In this document: positions 16,761-29,498 of the stretch, one piece after another
How positions within the stretch are numbered: the stretch's first letter is position 1
Layout of the letters: every line of letters starts with the position of its first letter
NCBI RefSeq assembly: GCF_042434095.1
Contig: NZ_JBHLUE010000004.1
Coordinates: 834,218-898,217, forward strand
Length of the DNA: 64,000 bases
Origin: KBS50 sp042434095
Lineage (GTDB): Bacteria > Actinomycetota > Actinomycetes > Mycobacteriales > Micromonosporaceae
Reading direction: 5' to 3'
Notes under the pieces: generated by a model
What the model saw: the letters and a program-made list of their open reading frames with translations, nothing else
The model's database searches: none
What the model was told of the DNA's origin: nothing
Made by a program: the position numbers and the translations under genes

Positions 16761-16788
16761 AGTCTACGCGGTGTAACGGAAACGCCAA
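16761..16788 (-). promoter_or_regulatory. Predicted ftsE promoter for a leaderless transcript
   Basis: On the minus strand TTGGCG (16788-16783) and TAGACT (16766-16761) are separated by 16 bp. Transcription would start about 7-8 bases beyond the -10 box, at or next to the GTG start codon of ftsE, and no ribosome binding site is present. Confidence 0.6.
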
Positions 16789-16870
16789 GTCCGGTGCCCG
16801 GTCGCTGCCCGATGTTGTCAGCTAGGCGAAATTTGTCGTCCTCATCGAACCGTGCGGCGCGACGAGTCGG

Positions 16871-17998
16871 TCACCCGGCGTCAACGGCGAGCTGCTGCTG
16901 CTTGCGCCACCGGATGCCCGCCTCGATGAAGCTGTCCAGTTCGCCGTCGAAGACCGAGCTCGGATTGCCCGTTTCCTGCTCGGTGCGCAGATCCTTCACC
17001 ATCTGGTACGGGTGCAGGACGTACGAGCGCATCTGGTCCCCCCACGAGCCCGCCGCGTCGGTCCGCAGGCCCTCCAGCTTGGCCTGCTCCTCCTGGCGCT
17101 TGCGCTCCAGCAGCCGGGACTGCAGCACCCGCATCGCCGAGGCCTTGTTCTGCAACTGCGACTTCTCGTTCTGGCAGGTGACCACGATGCCGGTCGGGAT
17201 GTGCGTGAGCCGCACCGCCGAGTCGGTGGTGTTCACGCTCTGGCCGCCCGGCCCGGAGGACCGGTAGACGTCGACCCGGATCTCGTTCTCGGGGATGTCG
17301 ATGTGGTCGGTCTGCTCGGTGACCGGCAGCACCTCGACCCCGGCGAAGCTGGTCTGCCGCCGGCCCTGGTTGTCGAAGGGGCTGATCCGCACCAACCGGT
17401 GGGTGCCGGACTCGACACTGAGCGTGCCGTACGCGTAGGGCACCTTCACCGCGAAGGTGGCGGACTTGAGGCCGGCCTCCTCCGCGTACGAGGTCTCGTA
17501 CACCTCGGTCGGATAGCCGTGCCGCTCCGCCCAGCGCAGGTACATCCGCAGCAGCATCTCGGCGAAGTCGGCCGCGTCCACCCCGCCGGCGCCGGCCCGG
17601 ATGGCCACCAGCGCCTCCCGGGAGTCGTACTCCCCGGAGAGCAGGGTGCGGACCTCCATCTCCTCGATGGCCTTGGCCAGCCGGGTGAGCTCGGTCTCCA
17701 CCTCGGCCAGCGTGCCCGCGTCGTCCTCGGCCTGGGCCAGGTCCAGCAGCACCCGGGCGTCGTCCAGCCGGCTGCGCAGGCTCTCCAGCTTGGCGATCTC
17801 ACCATTGACGTACGACAGCCGCGAGGTCACCTCCTGCGCCCGGCCCTGGTCGTCCCAGAGATCGGGGGCGGAGGCCTCCTGCTCCAGGGCGGCCTTGTCC
17901 TGGCGGAGCTTGTCGAGGTCGAGGACGGCCTCGATGTTCCGCAGCGTGGCGTCGAGGTCCCGGAGCTGGTCGGAGATGTCGGCAGGTGTCACAACCAT
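16871..17998 (-). CDS. prfB: Peptide chain release factor 2
   Basis: Recognises UGA and UAA stop codons and triggers peptidyl-tRNA hydrolysis. The protein has about 375 residues. The UGA-specific SPF motif is in VRISPFDNQGRRQTSF and the catalytic GGQ is in SSGPGGQSVNTTDSAVRLTH. Unlike E. coli and many bacteria, there is no internal UGA frameshift signal near codon 25; the frame is continuous. The start is ATG at 17998; TTG at 18004 and GTG at 17992 are also in frame and none has a clear ribosome binding site. It lies upstream of ftsE in the conserved actinobacterial order. Confidence 0.95.
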   Translation of the reverse strand: MVVTPADISDQLRDLDATLRNIEAVLDLDKLRQDKAALEQEASAPDLWDDQGRAQEVTSRLSYVNGEIAKLESLRSRLDDARVLLDLAQAEDDAGTLAEVETELTRLAKAIEEMEVRTLLSGEYDSREALVAIRAGAGGVDAADFAEMLLRMYLRWAERHGYPTEVYETSYAEEAGLKSATFAVKVPYAYGTLSVESGTHRLVRISPFDNQGRRQTSFAGVEVLPVTEQTDHIDIPENEIRVDVYRSSGPGGQSVNTTDSAVRLTHIPTGIVVTCQNEKSQLQNKASAMRVLQSRLLERKRQEEQAKLEGLRTDAAGSWGDQMRSYVLHPYQMVKDLRTEQETGNPSSVFDGELDSFIEAGIRWRKQQQLAVDAG

Positions 17999-18069
17999 CA
18001 ACAATACGTGCCCGCGCGTCGAACCCGGTCACCCGGCATGGCGGGTGGGGGGCCGGGTTGTGTCGACGG

Positions 18070-18585
18070 TCACCGGGTCGGGGCGCTCTTCAGCCAGGAC
18101 AGGGCGGCCTTGTGGTATTGAACGGCGAACTCCAGCGCGGCGGCGCCGTACTGGTCGCCGGACTTCTTGGCGTCCTTGGCCTGCTCGCGCGCCGCAGCCA
18201 GCGCCTCGGCGTGGTAGTCGTTGGCGCTCTCATAGAGCGACTTGAGCTGGTTGGCCGAGTGCTGGGGGCCGAACGCCACCCGCAGGGCGGTCGGGTTGCG
18301 CAGCGTGTCCCGGCCGGGGTTCTCGTTCAGCCAGCGGGAGAAGACCCGCTTGCCGGACGCGGTGATCGCGTACGGCTGGCTGGACCGGGGGCCCGGCCTG
18401 CCGAGCCGGACGTAGCCCTGGTCGGCCAGCACCGGAAGCTCGCGGTAGACCTGGCTGCGGGTCATCGACCAGTACGGGGCGAGCCGGCGCTCGGCGGCCG
18501 CCATCAACTGGCCGCCGGTCATCGGTCCCTCGTGGAGCAGCCCGAGCAGTGCCGCGGCCGTCGGGTTGATTGCTGTTTCCGCCAT
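18070..18585 (-). CDS. PadR-family transcriptional regulator
   Basis: A 171-residue regulator. The N-terminal PadR winged helix lies at about 10-85 (ALLGLLHEGPMTGGQLMAAAERRLAPYWSMTRSQVYRELPVLADQGYV), followed by a helical C-terminal dimerisation region (about 100-170) of the Vir_act_alpha_C type. It sits 71 bp upstream of prfB on the same strand but is unlikely to be functionally tied to it. No divergent target gene is adjacent, so the regulon is unknown. Confidence 0.88.
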   Translation of the reverse strand: MAETAINPTAAALLGLLHEGPMTGGQLMAAAERRLAPYWSMTRSQVYRELPVLADQGYVRLGRPGPRSSQPYAITASGKRVFSRWLNENPGRDTLRNPTALRVAFGPQHSANQLKSLYESANDYHAEALAAAREQAKDAKKSGDQYGAAALEFAVQYHKAALSWLKSAPTR

Positions 18586-18817
18586 GGCCTCTACGCTGCC
18601 ACTTTGTGGACCCGGCGTCCAGGATTTGGCCTGATCCGCCCGATCTGCTCTCCACAGTGCACTGTCTGCGGGCGACTGTCGGTTGAGGACTATCGATGTC
18701 TCGGCGCCGGGTGCGACCGGCGCTCGAACCCAGCCGGCAACGGATCTTCGTACTCTAGGCTATTTTTCGGTCAAACGGGCCGTAACGGCGCGATAAGCCT
18801 CCACACCGTGAAGCAGC

Positions 18818-18849
18818 GGCGCCCGCGGCCGGTTCCGGCCGCGGGCGCC
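18818..18849 (-). terminator. pruA terminator hairpin
   Basis: The arms GGCGCCCGCGGCCGG (18818-18832) and CCGGCCGCGGGCGCC (18835-18849) are exact complements. They lie 17 bp beyond the stop codon of the dehydrogenase gene. There is no U-tract. Confidence 0.75.
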
Positions 18850-18866
18850 CTCATGATCGTCGTGCC

Positions 18867-20495
<1,629 letters not shown>

Positions 20496-20643
20496 TCCAG
20501 CTCCAGGCGATCTCGGCTGCGGTGGCGAAATCGGACCCGCCGGCCCCGGTCGGATGAACCGGGCACCGTACGCCGCGCGTGGTGGTCGTGCCGCCTCGCG
20601 CGACGGGCGGGACCTTCGCCAATCCTCCCACGCCCACCCGGCC

Positions 20644-20685
20644 GGCCCACAGTCCAGCGGGTTCGGCCCACAGTCCAGCGGGTCC
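20644..20685. repeat. Two tandem 21-bp repeats in the pruA divergent promoter region
   Basis: GGCCCACAGTCCAGCGGGTT plus C occurs twice in direct succession, and a partial third begins after it. It lies between the divergent pruA and membrane-protein starts, so it could be a regulator-binding array. Confidence 0.6.
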
Positions 20686-20752
20686 GGCGCCCAGCGGCAC
20701 CGCGTACCCTCGGCGGGTAGACATCCGCGCGGAACCGCCGCAGAGGGAGACG

Positions 20753-21820
20753 ATGAGCACGAAGCCCGGCAGCTCCGAGACCGCCCACACGGCCGGCGGA
20801 TCCGGTACGGCGCCCGGCGCGCCCGCGCTGGCGCTGCTGGCGATCGCCTGGCTCACCGCCATGCTCTGGTCGACGCACGTGGCCATGTCGGCCAACGGCG
20901 GCACCACGGCGATCTTTTCGGCCGCGTACGCGCTGCCCGGCGTCATCTCGGCGAGCCTGGTGTCCGGCGCGGCCGTGGGCCTCCTGGTGGTCGACCTGCT
21001 GGCCCGCCGCGGGATCCGCCGGCCCTGGCCACGGACGCTCGGGGCCGTCGGCGCGGGCGTGCTGGTGGGCCTGGTCGCCGCCGTGACGGTGAGCCTGGGC
21101 AACGGGGACGACTCGGTGGTGGCCGTGCTCGCCGGGACGGTGGCGGCGGCCACGGTCATCGGCGGCGCGGTGGCCGCGCTGCGCACGCCGCTGGTGGGCG
21201 CCGTCGTGACAGCGGCGCTGGCCGTCTCGGCCGCCACGTTCGCGCTGAGCTACTTCCAGCGGGAGATCACCGGGCTGTACGGGTCGGACGACAGCATCAC
21301 CTCCCAGCTGACCGCGCTGACCTGGTTCTCCCGCACCCTCTCGGTGGTCTGCGGGCTGGTGGCCGGGCTGACCGCGTACCGGTATCTCAGCCTCGCGGAC
21401 CGGCGGGCCGCCGCCGGCGATCCCGGGCACCGGCCGGCGCGCTGGCCGGGCTATCTGGCCGCCGGGGCCGGTCCGGGCGCCTTCCTGCTGATCGCCGAGG
21501 TGCTCATCTGGACCGCCGGCGGCCGGCTGCTCCGGCTCGCCGGCCAGCTGAGCGAGGCGGACCGGGCCGCGCAGGGCCTGCTGGGCGGGTCCCGGGTGGT
21601 GCACGGGCTCAGCGTGCTGTTCCTCGGCGCCCTGGTCTCGATGATCGCCTTCGGCCGCACCCTCCGGCCCGCCGCCGAGGCCGAGACCGAGGATCCGCCG
21701 CCGGCCCCCCGCCGCCGGCCCGCGCCGCCGCGCGACCGGGCCGAACCCGCCGCCCAGCCGCCGTCCCGCGACCCCGACCGGAACACCGAGTGGGAAGCCA
21801 TGAGCCGGGACGAAGTGTAA
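20753..21820 (+). CDS. Conserved hypothetical multipass membrane protein
   Basis: A 355-residue protein I do not recognise. About eight hydrophobic segments occupy residues 25-305, and a Pro/Arg-rich cytoplasmic tail of about 45 residues ends the protein. The start ATG follows GAGGGAGACG. The TAA stop is the left end of a dispersed palindromic element. No catalytic motif is visible, and the position beside pruA gives no clear functional link. Confidence 0.72.
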   Translation: MSTKPGSSETAHTAGGSGTAPGAPALALLAIAWLTAMLWSTHVAMSANGGTTAIFSAAYALPGVISASLVSGAAVGLLVVDLLARRGIRRPWPRTLGAVGAGVLVGLVAAVTVSLGNGDDSVVAVLAGTVAAATVIGGAVAALRTPLVGAVVTAALAVSAATFALSYFQREITGLYGSDDSITSQLTALTWFSRTLSVVCGLVAGLTAYRYLSLADRRAAAGDPGHRPARWPGYLAAGAGPGAFLLIAEVLIWTAGGRLLRLAGQLSEADRAAQGLLGGSRVVHGLSVLFLGALVSMIAFGRTLRPAAEAETEDPPPAPRRRPAPPRDRAEPAAQPPSRDPDRNTEWEAMSRDEV

Positions 21821-21870
21821 GGAAGGGCCCCTTGTTATCGCTTTCGGTATAGGAAGGGCCCCTTCTTAAC
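21818..21870. repeat. Dispersed ~52-bp palindromic element, copy 2
   Basis: TAAGGAAGGGCCCCTTGTTA begins the element, GTATAGG follows the loop, and AAGGGCCCCTTCTTAAC ends it. It lies between convergent genes and supplies the stop codon of the upstream one. Confidence 0.9.
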
Positions 21871-21899
21871 GCCTGCCGGAGCGCGGGGCCCGGCCCGGC

Positions 21900-22403
21900 T
21901 CAGAGGAGCGTGTCGAGCTCCGAGACGTCGTACCACTCCAGCTCGTGGTCCTCGACCGTGTCCACCGTGAACTGAGCGTCCGGGTCACCGGCCAGCGCCG
22001 CCTCCGCCACCTCGGCCGCGGCCGCCACGTCGGCCGCGGCGTCCGCGCCGTCCACGTGGATGGCCGCCACCGCGGCGAGCGGCACGGGACCGGTCAGCCG
22101 CACGGCGCTGTCGCCCAGCTCGCCTCCGGCCGGGCGGGCCGCGCCGGGCGGCAGGTCGGCCGAGATGACCACCCGACGGCGGGGCGCGCCGGGATCGGCC
22201 CGCAGCAGCCGCAGCGCCTCCTGGGCGGCCCGGGTGAAGGCGACGTACTCGAGCTCCTCCTCGTCGCCCTCGGCGTACCACTCGCGCAGCCCGGGCGTGA
22301 CGGCGTGGCCGGCCGACACCGCCAGCTGCCCGCCGCGCAGCGTGACCAGCAACGGCACCGTGGCCGGCACGTACACCCGGACGGGTTGATCCGTCATCGC
22401 CAT
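21900..22403 (-). CDS. DUF6912-type conserved hypothetical protein
   Basis: A 167-residue acidic cytoplasmic protein. The N-terminus RVYVPATVPLL and the block GHAVTPGLREWYAEGDEEELEY match an actinobacterial family of unknown function that I recall as DUF6912. The central part is Ala/Asp-rich. No enzymatic motif is visible. The family name comes from memory of the motif and is moderately sure. Confidence 0.7.
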   Translation of the reverse strand: MAMTDQPVRVYVPATVPLLVTLRGGQLAVSAGHAVTPGLREWYAEGDEEELEYVAFTRAAQEALRLLRADPGAPRRRVVISADLPPGAARPAGGELGDSAVRLTGPVPLAAVAAIHVDGADAAADVAAAAEVAEAALAGDPDAQFTVDTVEDHELEWYDVSELDTLL

Positions 22404-22662
22404 CGTCTCCGCTCGCCATCTCGGGCGGCCGGGCCGGCCGCACGCCGATCATGCCCGGCCTCGCTCCCGTCATACACCCCGGGGCACCGGAGGGCCCGAC
22501 CGGCGCGCCGGGGCCGCCATCGCGCCGGTGCCGACATCGCGCCGGGCGCCCGGCGGCGGGCGGCGGTGCTGCGGCGCGCCCGGCGGCTTCCGGTCGGGCC
22601 GTGTCATCATCGGAGGCGAACGGTGGCAAACTGAGCCAACGACCACCACCGGGAGAGCGCCA

Positions 22663-22890
22663 GTGGAGCCGAGGTTCCTGTTGTTGTCCGACGTCGCGGC
22701 CGAACTGAACGTCTCGGACTCGCAGGTGTACCACATGGTACGCAGCGGCGAGCTGCCCGCCATCAAGATCGGTGGCCGTGGTCAGTGGCGGGTGGAACGG
22801 GCGCGGCTGGAGGAGTACATCCAGCACAAGTACGCCGAGACGGCCGACTGGGTGCGGCACAACCCGCTCACGGAGCGCGAGTCCGAGTAG
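22663..22890 (+). CDS. Excisionase-family helix-turn-helix DNA-binding protein
   Basis: A 75-residue protein with a single MerR/excisionase-type winged helix (LLLSDVAAELNVSDSQVYHMVRSGELPAIKIGGRGQWRV) followed by an acidic helix. Such small HTH proteins are widespread in actinobacteria and are chromosomal regulators rather than phage excisionases. The start GTG lies 5 bases after GGGAGAG. An in-frame ATG 135 bp upstream would add a low-complexity extension and is less likely. The target is unknown. Confidence 0.82.
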   Translation: MEPRFLLLSDVAAELNVSDSQVYHMVRSGELPAIKIGGRGQWRVERARLEEYIQHKYAETADWVRHNPLTERESE

Positions 22891-23053
22891 GCCCCGAACC
22901 CCACCCACTCCCCGGCGACGACGGACCGCCGCGCGCAGGGACGAACACGCGACGTCTCCGCCCGCCCGCCGGCCCGCGCCGGGGCATTGACCTAACCGGA
23001 TCCCCGGGCGAAACTTGATGCTGTCGGAGGCAAACGAAAGCAAACGCAAGATC

Positions 23054-23827
23054 ATGGCTGAGGTGGTCGAGATGGCGCCGGCACGGACGACGACCCGAAC
23101 CCGAGCGGCCGTACGGGTGCGCCCGGTCCCGCCGCTCGACCCGCCCTTCGAGGACGAGTCCCTGCCGTACGCCTGGTGGCGCGAACCGCCCGGCCAGCTC
23201 GCCCTGGACCTCGGCGCGGCCGGACGGAACGCCGGCCCGCGGCCGGGAGCCGGGCGGCCGCGCAACACCGCGTCCGGACAACGGGTCGGCGCGGCCGGTC
23301 ACCGGGGCGCGACTGCGGCCTCCGCTGGCACGCCGCCGCCGGCAGGCGCGGTGAGCGTCCGCGGGGCCGGGGCGGGGGTCACGACATCCCTGGCCCCCGC
23401 CCCCGCCACTGCGGGTGGACCGGCCGCTGCGGGCGGGACGCCCGGCACGGGCGGGTCGCCCGGCGCGGGCACCATGGGGGCGAGCCAGGAGGCGCGCCGG
23501 GCGGCCCGGCACGTGCTCGGTTCCTGCCTGGAGATCCTCGACGGCCACCGACCGATCGGGCACGTGCGCCGGCTCTGCGCCCCCACGGCCGTGCTCACCC
23601 TGACCGACTGCCTCACCGCGGCGACCCGACGGCTGGCCCACCCGGCCAACCCGTCGGGCCGCCGGTACGCTCCGCTGCGGATTCGCGCGGTACGGGTCTG
23701 CGAGCCGGCGCCCGGCGTCGCGGAGGTGGCCGCCGTGCTGGGCCGGGGCGACCGCAGCTGGGCCATGGCCCTGCGGCTGGAGCGGCGCGCCGGGCGGTGG
23801 CTCAGCGCCACCATCGACCTGCTCTGA
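23054..23827 (+). CDS. Rv3235-family protein
   Basis: A 257-residue protein. The N-terminal 145 residues are Ala/Gly/Pro-rich and probably disordered. The C-terminal ~105 residues form the conserved Rv3235-type domain (VLGSCLEILDGHRPIGHVRRLC through VAAVLGRGDRSWAMALRLERR). Its function is unknown. It lies beside secA, as Rv3235 lies near secA1 in M. tuberculosis, which supports the assignment. The start is uncertain; ATG 23018 is an alternative. It is convergent with secA. Confidence 0.75.
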   Translation: MAEVVEMAPARTTTRTRAAVRVRPVPPLDPPFEDESLPYAWWREPPGQLALDLGAAGRNAGPRPGAGRPRNTASGQRVGAAGHRGATAASAGTPPPAGAVSVRGAGAGVTTSLAPAPATAGGPAAAGGTPGTGGSPGAGTMGASQEARRAARHVLGSCLEILDGHRPIGHVRRLCAPTAVLTLTDCLTAATRRLAHPANPSGRRYAPLRIRAVRVCEPAPGVAEVAAVLGRGDRSWAMALRLERRAGRWLSATIDLL

Positions 23828-23883
23828 GTCCGGCCGGGATCCTGGCAGCTCCGGTAGCCGGGCCGGCCGAATCGAAGGCGACG

Positions 23884-24170
23884 CCCCCCGTCCAGCCAGG
23901 CCGGCACCGCGGGCCGGACCGGGCCCTCACCCCGGTCCGACACGAAACGGCCCCGGCCCGCTCAAGCCGACACCGGGGGGCCGGATCGTGCCCTCCCGGC
24001 CCGGACACCGGAACGGCCCCGGCCCGCTCAAGCCGGCACCGTGGGGCCGGATCGCGCCTTCCCGGCCCGGACCACCAGGACGGCCCCGGCCCGCTCAAGC
24101 CGGCACCGTGGGGCCGGATCGTGCGCTCCCGGCCCGGACACCGGAACGGCCCCGGCCCGCTCAGGCGGGT
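23884..24170. repeat. Tandem ~66-bp GC-rich repeats between Rv3235-like gene and secA
   Basis: GGCCCCGGCCCGCTCAAGCC recurs at about 23949, 24015, 24081 and 24147, giving a period of 65-67 bp, with a degenerate earlier unit from 23884. Each unit can fold, because GGCCCCGGCC is matched by a later GGGGCCGG. The region fills the gap between two convergent genes and probably helps terminate them. No open frame is credible. Confidence 0.8.
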
Positions 24171-24192
24171 CGGGGCCGTATCGGGGCGTGCG

Positions 24193-27069
<2,877 letters not shown>

Positions 27070-27229
27070 GGATCAACGCTCCCTAGAGTCTCTGCCAATC
27101 CATCGTAGGCGCTCCGCCGGGGCGGCGGTCAGCCCCGCCGGGCAGTCGGATCCGGCGAACCCGACATTCCGCCCCGATCGGCGCCCCGCACCGGACCATT
27201 CGGGTTACGCCCAGCGCGAATCCGCCCCG

Positions 27230-27290
27230 GTTGATCATCAAGTTGACCGGACGGATGATCTCCATTCCGCCGGTTGACTTCATGATCAAC
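27230..27290. repeat. Imperfect 21-bp inverted repeat upstream of the GNAT gene
   Basis: GTTGATCATCAAGTTGACCGG at 27230-27250 is matched by the complement of 27270-27290 with three mismatches. The loop is 19 nt. It lies between the divergent secA and GNAT starts. Confidence 0.7.
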
Positions 27291-27345
27291 ACGGCGACTG
27301 GGAATCCGGTACGGGCCGGCGGCGGGTGTGGGTGAGGATGGGCGG

Positions 27346-28530
27346 ATGGAGCCCCCGGAGATCATCGAGGCCGGGCTGACGCTGCGCGGTTGGCTGCCCA
27401 CGGATGCCCCGGACGTGCTGCGGGCCTGCCAGGATCCGCAGATCCAGCGCTGGACCACCGTTCCTGCGCCGTACCGGCCGGAGGATGCCCACGGGTTCGT
27501 CGCCGAGTCCGCGCCCGCGGCCTGGGCGGGCGGGACGGGAGCGCCGTTCGCGGTCTGCGCTGCGGACACCGGCGAATTGCTCGGCGCCTGCTCGATGATG
27601 AGCATCAGCCGGCGTGGGCGCTCCGCCGAAGTCGGCTACTGGACCGCGCCCTGGGCGCGGGGTCGGGGCGTGGCGGTCCGGGCCACCCGGGCAATCTCCC
27701 GGTGGGCCTTCGAGACGCTCGGCGTCCGTCGGCTGGTCTGGCAGGCCGAGGTGGGCAACCACGCGTCCCGGCTGGTGGCGCTGCGGTCCGGGTTCCGGGT
27801 CGACGGCCGGCTCCGGCTGGTGGCGCCGCACGCGGGCGGCACCGACGACGGCTGGGTGGGCTCGCTGCTCCCCGGCGAGGTGCCGCCGCCCGACGCGCCG
27901 GCCGACGGCCGGGACGGCCCGTACGGGCCGGGCTCACTGACCGCCCGCCGCGCGGCCGTGTTCGGCCGCTCGCAGCCGGAGCTGTTCGCCGCGGCCCCGG
28001 GCGGCGAACTGCGCCTGCGACAGCTCGCCGAGCAGGACCTGGACGGAATCGTTGCCGCCTGCCGGGATGCGGAGACGATCCGCTGGACGACGGTGCCCGA
28101 TCCATACAGCCGGGCACACGCCGAGGACTTCGTACGTCGAAAGGCTGTTGCCGCCTGGCGCGACGGCACGGCCGCCTACTTCGCGGTGACCGACCGGTGG
28201 AACGACTATCTGGGTTCCATCGACCTACGGATCCGCCCGACCGATCCGCAGACGGGCACGGTGGGCTTCATGATGCGGCCCGAGGCGCGCGGCCGGGGCC
28301 ACCTGCCGGCCGCGCTGGCCGCGCTCGCGGCCTGGGGCTTCACCTCGCTCGACCTGGCCCGCATCGAGTGGCAGGCACACGTCGGGAACGCGGCGTCGCG
28401 CCGCGCGGCCGAGAAGGTGGGCTTCCGGTTCGAGGGCACCCAGCGGGCCGCGCTGGCCCACCGGGGACACCGGGTCGACGCCTGGACCGCCAGCCTCCTT
28501 CCCGAGGACCTGCTCGACGGGCCGTCCTAG
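27346..28530 (+). CDS. Tandem GNAT-domain acetyltransferase, RimJ/RimL-like
   Basis: A 394-residue protein with two homologous acetyl-CoA-dependent N-acetyltransferase domains, at about 8-165 and 215-385. Both have the RimJ-type pattern: IQRWTTVPAPY and IRWTTVPDPY early, the acetyl-CoA loop ARGRGV and ARGRGH, and LVWQAEVGNHASR / IEWQAHVGNAASR late. The substrate could be a protein N-terminus or a small amine; nothing in the sequence decides. The start ATG follows GTGAGGAT; an in-frame GTG lies 18 bp upstream. The TAG stop abuts a dispersed palindromic element. Confidence 0.85.
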   Translation: MEPPEIIEAGLTLRGWLPTDAPDVLRACQDPQIQRWTTVPAPYRPEDAHGFVAESAPAAWAGGTGAPFAVCAADTGELLGACSMMSISRRGRSAEVGYWTAPWARGRGVAVRATRAISRWAFETLGVRRLVWQAEVGNHASRLVALRSGFRVDGRLRLVAPHAGGTDDGWVGSLLPGEVPPPDAPADGRDGPYGPGSLTARRAAVFGRSQPELFAAAPGGELRLRQLAEQDLDGIVAACRDAETIRWTTVPDPYSRAHAEDFVRRKAVAAWRDGTAAYFAVTDRWNDYLGSIDLRIRPTDPQTGTVGFMMRPEARGRGHLPAALAALAAWGFTSLDLARIEWQAHVGNAASRRAAEKVGFRFEGTQRAALAHRGHRVDAWTASLLPEDLLDGPS

Positions 28531-28581
28531 TTAAGAAGGGCCCCTTCCTATACAGAAAGCGATAAGAAGGGGCCCTTCCTT
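28530..28581. repeat. Dispersed ~52-bp palindromic element, copy 3 (inverted orientation)
   Basis: GTTAAGAAGGGCCCCTTCCT starts the copy, TATACAGAAAGCGATA fills the loop, and AAGGGGCCCTTCCTT ends it. It lies between the convergent GNAT and hpf genes and overlaps the GNAT stop by one base. Confidence 0.9.
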
Positions 28582-28586
28582 GCACG

Positions 28587-29240
28587 TCAGGAGGCGAGGG
28601 CGATGATGCCGTAGTCGTAGGCCCGGCGCCGGTAGACGACCTTGGGCAGGCCCGATTCCTTGTCCAGGAACAGGTAGAAGTTGTGGCCGACGAGCTCCAT
28701 GTTGTGCAGCGCGTCGTCGACGGTCATCGGCTCGGCCGGATGCACCTTTTCCCGGGCGATGTGCCACGGCTGGTCGTCGTACTCGTAGTCGGATCCCGGC
28801 TCGGCCTCGGCCGTGAGGGTGGCGGTCCCGCCGGACCGGCCGTTGCCGTTCGCCGCGACCGGCGTCGACGTGTCGAAGTCGGCGACCCGCAGGCCGGCCG
28901 TGGCGGCCGCGACCGAGACCGGCGCGCGGCGGCCGCGGTGCACCCGCCGCCGATCGGCGGCGCGGCGCAGGCGGGCATCGAGCTTGGCGATGGCGCAGTC
29001 CAGCGCCGCGTAGAAGTCCTTGGCGCACGCCTCGGCGCGCACGACGGGGCCGCGGGAGACGCAGGTTATCTCCACGCGCTGGCAGTTGTCCGACTGTCGC
29101 GGATTGCGTTCGTGAAAGAGCTCGACATCGATCCGGATGAGCTTGTGGTCGTAACGTTCAATCTTCGCGAGCTTCTCGGCGACGTGCGTCCGGTAGTGAT
29201 CCGGCACTTCGACGTTGCGACCCTTGACCACGATATCCAC
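28587..29240 (-). CDS. hpf: Long-form ribosome hibernation-promoting factor
   Basis: Binds 30S subunits and promotes 100S ribosome dimers when growth stops. The 217 residues show the long-form layout. The N-terminal S30AE domain spans about 1-105 (VPDHYRTHVAEKLAKIERYD, DFYAALDCAIAKLDARLRRAADRR), then an acidic linker, then the C-terminal dimerisation domain from about 155 (VHPAEPMTVDDALHNMELVGHNFYLFLD). The start GTG follows GGAGGTCACGC. It lies between secA and comF as in other actinobacteria. Confidence 0.95.
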   Translation of the reverse strand: MDIVVKGRNVEVPDHYRTHVAEKLAKIERYDHKLIRIDVELFHERNPRQSDNCQRVEITCVSRGPVVRAEACAKDFYAALDCAIAKLDARLRRAADRRRVHRGRRAPVSVAAATAGLRVADFDTSTPVAANGNGRSGGTATLTAEAEPGSDYEYDDQPWHIAREKVHPAEPMTVDDALHNMELVGHNFYLFLDKESGLPKVVYRRRAYDYGIIALAS

Positions 29241-29498
29241 GCGTGACCTCCAGACGTGCGGATGGTCTGCAAAGAGAAAATCCGGTCGCCAGAAGACCCC
29301 CTGGGCTTCCCATTCGGCGGCGACCGGTCAACTGCGGTTGCGCCTCCTCCCAGCCCCGGGGATGTGGGTTGGGCTCGTCCTTCCCCGGTTGAAAAGACGC
29401 TAACCTCTGTTCGCCCCCCAGTCACCCCCAGTTGCCAAGACCCTTTCGAGAACTTTTGCGGGAAGCGCACGATTAGGTGAAATGGGCAGCACGCAGAG

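Noticed and set aside
16871..17998. Programmed +1 frameshift in prfB
   Set aside because: The frame is continuous from the start through the SPF and GGQ motifs; no in-frame UGA occurs near codon 25.
22528..22662. Longer start for the excisionase-type HTH protein
   Set aside because: The upstream ATG adds a Gly/Ala/Arg-rich segment; the GTG at 22663 has a good ribosome binding site and gives the compact family form.
23884..24170. CRISPR array
   Set aside because: Units are continuous ~66-bp GC-rich repeats without unique spacers, and no cas genes are near.
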